Of a stretch of 7,770 bases of DNA, positions 1 through 5,285 are shown one piece after another. This DNA is from an uncultured Erysipelotrichaceae bacterium (lineage in GTDB: Bacteria > Bacillota_I > Bacilli_A > Erysipelotrichales > Erysipelotrichaceae): contig CALEMD010000269.1 in NCBI GenBank assembly GCA_937902945.1, positions 1 through 7,770 of the forward strand, given 5' to 3'. The notes beneath the pieces were generated by a model. The model made no database searches and was not told the origin of the DNA. It worked only from the letters and a program-made list of their open reading frames with translations. The position numbers and the translations under genes are program-made. Each line of letters starts with the position of its first letter. Within the stretch, counting starts at the first letter, position 1.

Positions 1-89
1 AAGATTGACGTCTGGTATAACTCACCGGCTTTTGACATCGGATCCTGAATCAGTTCATAAGCCGGTGAGTTATACCAGACGTCAATCTT
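1..89. repeat. Perfect 31-bp inverted repeat at window edge
   Basis: Bases 1-31 are the exact reverse complement of bases 59-89, separated by a 27-base loop. The arms may continue beyond the window. Both arms lie inside the flavin reductase reading frame. The outer arm would encode residues that are simply the antisense of the codons just before it, which is unlike a conserved protein. I infer a chimeric foldback at a contig end, though a real hairpin is not excluded. Confidence 0.85.
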
Positions 90-680
90 GTCACTGTCTC
101 CCAATACTGCTTTTTTTGCAGTCTGATAGAAATAACTGTCACTGACTCCTTTATGAGTAGTCCAAAGACCGACTTTATCACTGCCCTCAAATTCAGGATA
201 CTCAGGAGACATGACTCCAATGACTGGAAATCCAGTCCAATCCATGAACTCTGATTTATCAAATCCAAATTCTTCAACCAGAATATCAGCCATATTGGCA
301 ATGCCTTCAGCCATAATGTCTGCCATTGCTTCTGGCACTTCTTTATCAGCTGCCAGATTTTTGTAATACGTTTTAGTTGCCTCTACATCTCCATTGCCAT
401 AAGCAAACAGCTGTCCAGCTACCTTGCTGTTGCCGCCTGCTGTTTCTTCCGAGCACTTTTCAACGAGCAATACATCTGCGCCTGCTTCTGCAGCATTTCT
501 TGCAGCCGTTGCGCCAGACAAACCAAATCCAACGACTACAACGTCATACTCTGCATCCCATTTCACTGTGTCTGCAAATGTATATGTTCCTGAAGCAGCT
601 GATGCCTGATTCGATGTGCATCCAGTTAATGCTGAAGCCAGCAGCACACCGCAAATCAAAAATGATCCAATCTTTTTCAT
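1..680 (-). CDS. FAD-dependent reductase lipoprotein (fumarate reductase/flavocytochrome c-like), partial
   Basis: Open from ATG at 680 to the window edge, so only the first 226 residues are present. A good ribosome site (GGGAGG) lies about 8 bases upstream. Residues 1-20 are a lipoprotein signal peptide (MKK, hydrophobic core, lipobox LTGC) with Cys21 as the lipidated residue, so the protein should sit outside the membrane. Residues 46-75 are a dinucleotide-binding fold with GFGLSG at 51-56, followed by an acidic-to-Lys strand end (VEK) and AGGNS at 81-85, which is typical of the FAD_binding_2 family. Family members reduce unsaturated or oxidised organic substrates (fumarate, urocanate and similar) and often serve as terminal reductases in anaerobic gut bacteria. 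The substrate cannot be told from this part, because the substrate and capping domains are missing. The last about 10 residues derive from the foldback described separately and may not be genuine. It is divergent from the AraC gene, which probably controls it. Confidence 0.88.
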   Translation of the reverse strand, partial: MKKIGSFLICGVLLASALTGCTSNQASAASGTYTFADTVKWDAEYDVVVVGFGLSGATAARNAAEAGADVLLVEKCSEETAGGNSKVAGQLFAYGNGDVEATKTYYKNLAADKEVPEAMADIMAEGIANMADILVEEFGFDKSEFMDWTGFPVIGVMSPEYPEFEGSDKVGLWTTHKGVSDSYFYQTAKKAVLGDSDKIDVWYNSPAYELIQDPMSKAGELYQTSI

Positions 681-842
681 ATTCTTTCCTCCCGTGGCAA
701 TATGCTATCATGCAGCGTATTCTGTAAGAACTCCTAAAATATTTTGGTTTCATAATATTTGTGATAATATTAACGAATGAATAACGAAATTTCACAACTT
801 CTGTATAAAGAAGACACTGATTAGGTAAGAGACAATCTGCTT
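681..842. promoter_or_regulatory. Divergent intergenic region with dyad operator candidate (753-772)
   Basis: This 162-base, AT-rich gap separates two genes transcribed away from each other, so both promoters should lie here. The clearest structure is a perfect 7-bp inverted repeat, TAATATT (753-759) and AATATTA (766-772), around a 6-base centre TGTGAT. A weak plus-strand -10 candidate TATAAA is at 804-809, without a convincing -35. On the minus strand TAATAT with a TTGTGA 19 bases upstream is only a poor promoter match. The dyad is directly visible; its use as a regulator binding site is inference. Confidence 0.4.
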
Positions 843-2099
843 ATGAATTACTGCCTGTGGGACGATAATACGCTTTTGATTGAGAGTTATTATCAGAACA
901 ATGCAATGCCTTTGCATTTCAATATTGATCACTTCTACATGATCATCACCGGTGTTGATAAGAAATTCAATCTGCTTACCAGCAATTATTCCTTTCATAA
1001 GAGCTTAACGGATTATAAAAATCAAAAGCAGCGGTTATCCAAGGTTCTTAATGATGCGCATTGCACATATGATATTTTTCTGATCAAAGTAGAAAACTCC
1101 AAGCAGATTGCTATTCTGTTCTCTCCTGAATCTGATGATGATGCATCTATGCAGGAACTGTCTTCAAGCATCTATCAGACAAGTGTTGATGAACGCTATT
1201 ATCCCTCTTCCGCCAAACAGTATGTTGTGACAAGTTTGAGCAGATGCCATAAGGGCTATGAAGAAATTCACCTAGCCTACCTAGAAGCTAGATATCTGAA
1301 CAATCTCTCCTTTTTCAAAAACACATACGAAGTAATAACTGCTTCATTGATTGAAGAATCCAAAGTGTCCTGTACTCTTGTATCCATTGCTGAGAACTGT
1401 ACAAGACTGCGGAATATGCTTTCTTACAATACACTTGAAGAAATTGAACATCAGATTGATTATCTTTTCTATGTTCTAATACAGAACAGTTATGATATTT
1501 CTCTGTTTCAGGCTGCATACACGTATTGTCACAACTGCATAGACGTCATTATGCAGGTTTATGATATTGCTCTTTCTGATACGCTGAAACCAGAACAGGA
1601 TTATCTCTCTTTGAGACAATTCGTTGATCATTTCCATGCGATTATCCGTGAAGTCTATGCACAGCTGATCAGCACTCCGCGCTATAACCCGGAATTGCTG
1701 CTGGTCATCAGCTATATCAAGAATAATTATGCACAGGATCTGTCTCTGCGTACACTGGCGCAATATGCAGGAACAACACCAACCCGTCTAAGTACAGCAT
1801 TCAACAAAGCTGTTTCAATGTCCTTAAGTGACTACATCAATATGATACGTATCCGTCATGCCTGTACACTTCTGTCCACAACACATATTGATGTGGCTTC
1901 AATCTGCATAAACTGCGGTTTCACCAATGAGAAATACTTTACAAAGATTTGTGAACTGCTCCCACCACTTTATAGAAGTGAGGGCTTCTTGTTTCATTCA
2001 TCATTGCTGAATGATACATCTCTGTATCACTCAGTCTTACATGGTGTCCGCAAGCGTTTGTTCGGGCAGTTCCTGCCCTACCTGAGTATTATGATCTAA
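843..2099 (+). CDS. AraC-family transcriptional regulator with 3' end replaced by IS sequence
   Basis: Open frame of 418 codons, of which about 369 (843-1950) are native. The ATG at 843 has no strong ribosome site (a weak AGG lies about 16 bases upstream) and an in-frame stop at 822-824 blocks longer versions, so the start is only fair. The N-terminal about 270 residues resemble the sensory half of large AraC regulators; the stretch around SRCHKGYEEIHLAYLEARY is like the degenerate GGDEF/CdaR-like region of such proteins. Residues 282-370 are the AraC DNA-binding domain: a first HTH (LSLRTLAQYAGTTPTRLSTA) and a second HTH with the conserved GF near 359-360 and YFTKI. The usual F-K-K-x-x-G-x-T-P-x-x-Y-R end is absent. 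From about residue 371 the frame reads through the right end of the IS605 element, stopping at 2099 on the tnpB stop codon. It probably controlled the divergent reductase; DNA binding is likely damaged. Confidence 0.8.
   Translation: MNYCLWDDNTLLIESYYQNNAMPLHFNIDHFYMIITGVDKKFNLLTSNYSFHKSLTDYKNQKQRLSKVLNDAHCTYDIFLIKVENSKQIAILFSPESDDDASMQELSSSIYQTSVDERYYPSSAKQYVVTSLSRCHKGYEEIHLAYLEARYLNNLSFFKNTYEVITASLIEESKVSCTLVSIAENCTRLRNMLSYNTLEEIEHQIDYLFYVLIQNSYDISLFQAAYTYCHNCIDVIMQVYDIALSDTLKPEQDYLSLRQFVDHFHAIIREVYAQLISTPRYNPELLLVISYIKNNYAQDLSLRTLAQYAGTTPTRLSTAFNKAVSMSLSDYINMIRIRHACTLLSTTHIDVASICINCGFTNEKYFTKICELLPPLYRSEGFLFHSSLLNDTSLYHSVLHGVRKRLFGQFLPYLSIMI
1951..1988 (-). repeat. IS605 right-end hairpin
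   Basis: On the minus strand an imperfect stem pairs GCCCTCACTT with AAGTGGTGGG around a short loop, followed by the terminal GTTCAC. This layout (stem rich in CCC/GGG, then TTCAC) is the usual right end of Firmicute IS605 elements and is the structure TnpA binds. It also ends the TnpB guide-RNA scaffold. Confidence 0.75.
1951..2095 (-). ncRNA. Putative TnpB guide RNA (omega/reRNA) scaffold region
   Basis: TnpB nucleases use an RNA made from the 3' end of tnpB and the right end of the element, with the guide supplied by the flanking DNA. Here the 145 bases after the tnpB stop contain no minus-strand gene and are strongly structured: a perfect 6-bp stem GGGCAG-TTC-CTGCCC at 2064-2078 (plus) and the terminal hairpin at 1951-1988. 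The 5' limit probably lies inside tnpB. The guide would be the roughly 16-20 bases below 1951 on the minus strand, which are AraC codons. The role is inferred from the family. Confidence 0.5.
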
Positions 2100-3199
2100 G
2101 ACATGCACATCTCCATGCCTTTTCTGTCGATATTGATTGCTGCATTTACATCTCTGTCGTATACCTTTCCGCATTTTGGACAGGTGACAGTACGCACTGA
2201 CAGATCTTTCGTGATTGGATTCTGATATCCGCAGCTGCATAATTGACTGCTTGGATAATACCTGTCTATCTTGATGAACAGGTGTCCTTTCTTTTTCTGC
2301 TTGTACGCAAGCATTGTACAGAACATTCCATACCCATTGTCCATGGTAGACTTGCCAAGTCTCAGATGCTGAGATATAGCTTTCATGTTTAGACTTTCTG
2401 CACTTACAAGATCGTAGCGATTGGTTATCTCTGCTGATCTCTTGTGCAGGAAATCCTTTCTTTGATTGCTTATCTGTCTAGCCAGCTTGGCCAGTCTTCT
2501 TTTCTGCTTGAACCAGTTGTTTGATTCTTTGATCTTCTTAGAAAGCTTCCTTTGTTTCCTTGCCAGTCTAGCTTCTGCATCACGGTAGAACTTCGGCATT
2601 GCACAGGAATCTCCATTGGAATCCATATAAAGACCATTTGCAGTATAGTCAAATCCTATATGCGTGATGGGTTTCGCCATTGGCTTAACTGTATCTTCAT
2701 ATTCATACAGAACAGAGGCATAATAGGTTCCGTCTCTTTCTCTGGAAACTGTTACTGACTTCAGTATGCAGTTATCTGCGGGTTCTCTGTGAATTTTCGC
2801 TCTGACTTCTCCAACCTTGGGAAGACGTATTGTTCTATGTACTATCCTGATGTTTGAGTTCACATTGTTAGTTGTATATGAATCGAAGTCATATTTCTTG
2901 GATTTATACTTGGGATATCCGATATCCTTTCTTTGAAAGAAGTTCTTGAATGCAGTCTGCAGATGCATCTGTTCATTGGCCAATGCCAGACTGTCTGCTT
3001 CCTTCAGAAATGGATATGTCTCTTTATACATGGCTGGAGTGAATATTTTGTTCTTCTTATGTTCACGATAATAAGCAATCTTGTCATCCGGCATTAGGTT
3101 ATATACCTTTCTGCAGCAGCCAAACGTCTTCGCAAACATTGTTTTCTGTTCGACTGTTGGATACAGTCTGTATTTGCAGGCAATGTTTGATTTTGACAT
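2096..3199 (-). CDS. tnpB: TnpB, RNA-guided nuclease of IS200/IS605 element
   Basis: A protein of 367 residues, within the normal size range for TnpB. Start ATG at 3199 has AAGGAG about 10 bases upstream, inside the end of tnpA, and begins 2 bases after the tnpA stop. Residues 1-50 carry the usual YRLYPT-x-EQ opening. The split RuvC active site is visible: D184 in GFDYTANG, E268 in SAESLNM, and D350 in YDRDVNAAINI. The zinc ribbon is C321/C323 and C340/C343. The first pair reads LCSCGY, one residue shorter than the usual C-x-x-C, which may weaken zinc binding. TnpB cuts DNA guided by RNA from the element's right end and promotes retention of the element after excision. The gene probably shares a transcript with tnpA. 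Confidence 0.92.
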   Translation of the reverse strand: MSKSNIACKYRLYPTVEQKTMFAKTFGCCRKVYNLMPDDKIAYYREHKKNKIFTPAMYKETYPFLKEADSLALANEQMHLQTAFKNFFQRKDIGYPKYKSKKYDFDSYTTNNVNSNIRIVHRTIRLPKVGEVRAKIHREPADNCILKSVTVSRERDGTYYASVLYEYEDTVKPMAKPITHIGFDYTANGLYMDSNGDSCAMPKFYRDAEARLARKQRKLSKKIKESNNWFKQKRRLAKLARQISNQRKDFLHKRSAEITNRYDLVSAESLNMKAISQHLRLGKSTMDNGYGMFCTMLAYKQKKKGHLFIKIDRYYPSSQLCSCGYQNPITKDLSVRTVTCPKCGKVYDRDVNAAINIDRKGMEMCMS

Positions 3200-3201
3200 G
3201 T

Positions 3202-3600
3202 TTACTTTTCTCCTTGTGACCGTATATATTCCCTTATCGCGTCTATTGCGGCTCCTCCTACTGTAATAAGACAGAAGGATCTAGACCAGAAGTATTCCTT
3301 CCACAGCTGTTTGCGAACAGATGGGTATTCCTTCTTAATCAGCCGGCTGCTGGCGGATTTGTATGCATTGATGAACTTAGAAAGCTGACTGTTCGGTTCT
3401 GCCTTGAACAGCACGTGGATATGATCTGCATCATGATTCCACTCAGTAATGTGTACATTATAACTATTGCCTATATATTCAAAGATTCCCCGCAGACGAT
3501 CAGAGATTGTATCATCAATCACTTTTCTGCGATATTTGACCACAAGAACAAGGTGGTAGTTCATCGAGAACACTGAATGGTTATTATTGTCTAATATCAT
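3202..3600 (-). CDS. tnpA: TnpA, Y1/HUH single-strand transposase of IS200/IS605 element
   Basis: A protein of 132 residues from the ATG at 3600, the normal length for this family. GAAAGG lies about 10 bases upstream of this start. A GTG at 3618 would add six residues (MKGYDN) but lacks a good ribosome site. The opening HSVFSMNYHLVLVVKYRRKV is classic. The HUH metal-binding motif is H60-I-H62 in ADHIHVLF, and the nucleophilic tyrosine is Y125 in IREYIRSQGEK near the C-terminus. The enzyme excises and inserts the element as single-stranded DNA, joining it 3' of a short target. It is followed by tnpB with a 2-base gap. No truncation or missing catalytic residue is seen, so it could be active. 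Confidence 0.94.
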   Translation of the reverse strand: MILDNNNHSVFSMNYHLVLVVKYRRKVIDDTISDRLRGIFEYIGNSYNVHITEWNHDADHIHVLFKAEPNSQLSKFINAYKSASSRLIKKEYPSVRKQLWKEYFWSRSFCLITVGGAAIDAIREYIRSQGEK

Positions 3601-3690
3601 ATTATCGTAGCCTTTCACAGCACTTTACTACTGACTATATTTCACCATGATATGCAGTATAGAACAATGCTTTATGGGCATTACTATACA
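3601..3690 (-). repeat. IS605 left end with subterminal hairpin
   Basis: The stretch upstream of tnpA holds a stem AATGC (plus 3666-3670) and GCATT (3678-3682) with a 7-base loop TTTATGG, sitting 8 bases inside the proposed boundary. The flanking minus-strand bases are TTAC, the target tetranucleotide of well-known relatives such as IS608. The hairpin is plain in the sequence; the cleavage point is inferred. Confidence 0.65.
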
Positions 3691-4196
3691 GTAATATATT
3701 CACGTATACGCTGATTCATCTCGCCGCCTGCAGAGGTGGGAGAATTCTCAGCGAAATCAGTTAAATGATCGCCGGAATTTGACACTGCAATACTGAAAAC
3801 AATGCGCCGAAACAGTTCTTCAAGATCTTTCTTTGGTTCACAGCCGTTTGCTTTGATAAATGAAACCAATTCAAGATAACTAGCAGTGCTGTCCCCATCA
3901 TTTTTTCTAAGCAGAGTCATCGCCGATGAAAAATGGATTCTTTTCTGTCCGATACGATCGAATCGTTTCACTAGGAAAGTGCTCCCATTTGCTGAGAATC
4001 TTTCAAGTTTTGCTTCTGGGACATTCAGTTTGCACATCATGGCTAAGTCATGAGCAACCATTTCCCAAGCGCCACTGTCCCACTCATCGTTTTTAGATGG
4101 AAACTTTGCTATCCACAGAGAGCCGTCCGGTGCCATTGCTGATGCTTTCGGTCTTGCTCCGCCAAGAGAAGAGCCGAGAGCAAGCAGTATCTTCAA
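3684..4196 (-). pseudogene. hipA: HipA-like toxin kinase, C-terminal fragment, inactivated
   Basis: This is the kinase half of a HipA family protein, in the same frame as the N-terminal half and separated from it only by the TAA at 4239-4241 and 14 more codons. The frame is open from that stop; 4196 is merely an internal TTG. Visible kinase landmarks are the glycine loop GSSLGGARPK, the ATP-binding Lys strand WIAKFPS, VKRFDR, and the region before the catalytic loop, RRIVFSIAVSN. The catalytic loop reads NSGDHLTD where the family has N-x-D-x-H-x-x-N, so the catalytic Asp is Gly (GGC at 3771-3773) and the metal-binding Asn is lost. After about 3765 homology stops and the rest, including LSPAYDINP-type sequence and some 100 or more residues, is missing. 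The last residues before the TAG at 3684 look like antisense of the AraC tail and of the IS end. Confidence 0.8.
3691..3764 (+). pseudogene. Possible stranded 3' tail of the AraC gene
   Basis: If the IS is removed precisely (1950 joined to 3691), the AraC frame stays open for 24 more codons (C-N-I-F-T-Y-T-L-I-H-L...) and stops at TAA 3762-3764. That restored tail has roughly the length expected after YFTKI, but its match to the AraC C-terminal consensus is weak. It ends where recognisable HipA sequence on the other strand begins. This is an inference from position; a frame of this length can occur by chance. Confidence 0.35.
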
Positions 4197-4238
4197 CCAT
4201 TTTTCTCTATCTTCATTTTCGTCGTCTTCTATAGCAAT

Positions 4239-4712
4239 TTAAGCATTTTCAAGTGTCCGAAGCGTTGTCCATGGTGGAGTGGCCAATTCTCTTTCATTGG
4301 AAAGAAATGCACCATTTTCTTCAAGAGAAAAGCGAAGCGCTCCCATTCTAGCATCATCACACACACCTAAGAGATAATCACTCTCGGCTAAACTTCGCAG
4401 CTTTCTTGCTTCTCTTTTTGCCGCAAGTGCCTCGCGGCGGTTCATAAGTTTTCGTCCAAATCTATCTGGGCAGGAATCTGAGAACAATCCAAAATTCACC
4501 TTGTCAGTCGGTGCATACTGTCTTCCTCTGAATAATTTCAAGTCAGAATCAAAGGCGAAGTTATTTTTTTCCCTTTTCAGCCATTCATTGTCATACTCAA
4601 ACGAGAACACTTCTTTTCTTCCTGAATTCATAGCATACAACCGTCCCATTAAGACAGGAGCTCCGAGCTCCCAATCGGCATACACAAAAATTGTCTTCTC
4701 GTTACTTGCCAT
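4239..4712 (-). pseudogene. hipA: HipA-like toxin, N-terminal fragment ended by in-frame TAA
   Basis: 157 codons from ATG at 4712, preceded by AGGGGTG at 7-base spacing; a GTG at 4721 is a weaker start. It overlaps the 3' end of hipB by 11 bases, the usual translationally coupled hipB-hipA order. The sequence (IFVYADWELGAPVLMGRLY, then NFGLFSDSCPDRFGRKLMNRRE and SDYLLGVCDDARMGALRF) is the N-terminal HipA domain seen in HipA family toxins. The reading frame stops at TAA 4239-4241 just before an acidic stretch (IAIEDDENEDREKWL) that continues, without any frameshift, into the kinase half. One base change in a sense codon explains the break. Intact HipA proteins phosphorylate a host protein such as an aminoacyl-tRNA synthetase; this one should not. 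Confidence 0.85.
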
Positions 4713-5028
4713 TTTTCTCACCCCTTGTTCCTCTTTTATTTATCAGATCCAAATCCTGCAGTTTACGTCCAAACACATCATCTTTTGCCACAAGCAGAAA
4801 ATCACTTTCCATATTTCCAAGTGCATGAAGCACCGCTGCGTAACTTCCTATTGCCACTGAGGATGCTCCCCGTTCCACATTCCACAAAGTAGAACGGCTG
4901 ATACCCGCTCTCTCTGAAACGAGTTCAGCGGATAATTTCCTACGATACCTAGCAAGCTTTATCTGCTCACCCATCTGTTCCAGTATTCTTTGCGTTTCAG
5001 GCATTACAATCGTATTCTTTGAATTCAT
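4702..5028 (-). CDS. hipB: HipB-like Xre-family antitoxin/repressor
   Basis: 108 residues from ATG at 5028, with GGAGG 11 bases upstream. The frame extends to 5109, but the extra 27 codons cover the promoter, so the shorter start is preferred. Residues about 22-75 form an HTH_3 (Xre/Cro) domain: IKLARYRRKLSAELVSERAGISRSTLWNVERG is cut here by its two helices, with the recognition helix near SRSTLWNVE. The C-terminal tail (DDVFGRKLQDLDLINKRG) is typical of HipB relatives that pair with a HipA. The gene overlaps hipA by 11 bases. By family knowledge it neutralises HipA and represses its own operon. No lesion is seen, so it may survive as an orphan repressor now that HipA is broken. Confidence 0.88.
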   Translation of the reverse strand: MNSKNTIVMPETQRILEQMGEQIKLARYRRKLSAELVSERAGISRSTLWNVERGASSVAIGSYAAVLHALGNMESDFLLVAKDDVFGRKLQDLDLINKRGTRGEKNGK

Positions 5029-5077
5029 AGCAGCAAACACCTCCACACACCATATTTCACTATTGTTTGTTATTATC

Positions 5078-5109
5078 GACATTATATGCTGTTTTGTATA
5101 TAATATCAA
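5078..5109 (-). promoter_or_regulatory. hipB promoter with overlapping dyad operator candidate
   Basis: On the minus strand TTGATA (plus 5104-5109) and TATAAT (plus 5081-5086) are separated by exactly 17 bases, a near-ideal vegetative promoter about 50 bases upstream of the chosen hipB start. An inverted repeat GATATTATA / TATAATGTC (8 of 9 positions matching; plus 5099-5107 and 5078-5086) covers both promoter boxes with half-site centres 21 bp apart, two helical turns. This placement fits autorepression by HipB. Confidence 0.65.
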
Positions 5110-5174
5110 TCGTTCAATTGCTGTCGGGTGTCACAATATGAGCCAGTTTCCTGCTCAGAATTAGAATCAAAACA

Positions 5175-5195
5175 GCAGCATCATTCCGATGCTGC
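5175..5195 (-). terminator. lysS rho-independent terminator, probably bidirectional
   Basis: A perfect 8-bp stem GCAGCATC / GATGCTGC with a 5-base loop lies about 90 bases beyond the lysS stop. On the minus strand it is preceded by an A-rich run and followed by TGTTTTGATT; on the plus strand it is followed by CGCTTTTT. It would end lysS transcription and insulate hipBA. Confidence 0.75.
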
Positions 5196-5285
5196 CGCTT
5201 TTTGCACTATCAATTATGCGATTTTTTCACCTCTACCCAAATCTAAGCATCATTTGATGTAAAGATGCAGTTTTCGGTACTTTGC

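Larger units (their letters stand above)
1951..3690 (-). mobile_element. IS200/IS605-family insertion sequence (tnpA + tnpB), ~1.74 kb
   Basis: The element reads on the minus strand: left end (LE), tnpA, tnpB, right end (RE). I place the LE boundary after the minus-strand tetranucleotide TTAC (plus 3691-3694) and the RE boundary at the terminal GTTCAC (plus 1951-1956). This fits the family, which inserts 3' of a short target such as TTAC, makes no target duplication, has no terminal inverted repeats, and uses subterminal hairpins at both ends. A hairpin is visible near each end. Both genes have full-length frames and the catalytic residues of TnpA are present, so the element may be able to move. 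It splits the AraC gene near its 3' end. Exact ends are inferred by analogy and could shift by a few bases. Confidence 0.85.

Noticed and set aside
377..727. Plus-strand open frames of 116 and 61 codons over 377-727
   Set aside because: They lie antisense to the well-supported flavin reductase, have no ribosome site, and their composition is that of a shadow frame.
792..998. Minus-strand open frame covering the start of the AraC gene
   Set aside because: It lies mostly antisense to AraC coding sequence and has no recognisable domain or ribosome site.
2037..2240. Minus-strand 67-codon frame at the IS right end
   Set aside because: It overlaps the C-terminus of tnpB in another frame and lies in the structured guide-RNA region.
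4501..4860. Plus-strand 119-codon frame across the hipB-hipA overlap
   Set aside because: It is antisense to two recognised genes and shows no family features.
5029..5109. 27-codon N-terminal extension of HipB
   Set aside because: It would place the start codon upstream of the -10/-35 boxes; the start at 5028 has the ribosome site and matches normal HipB length.
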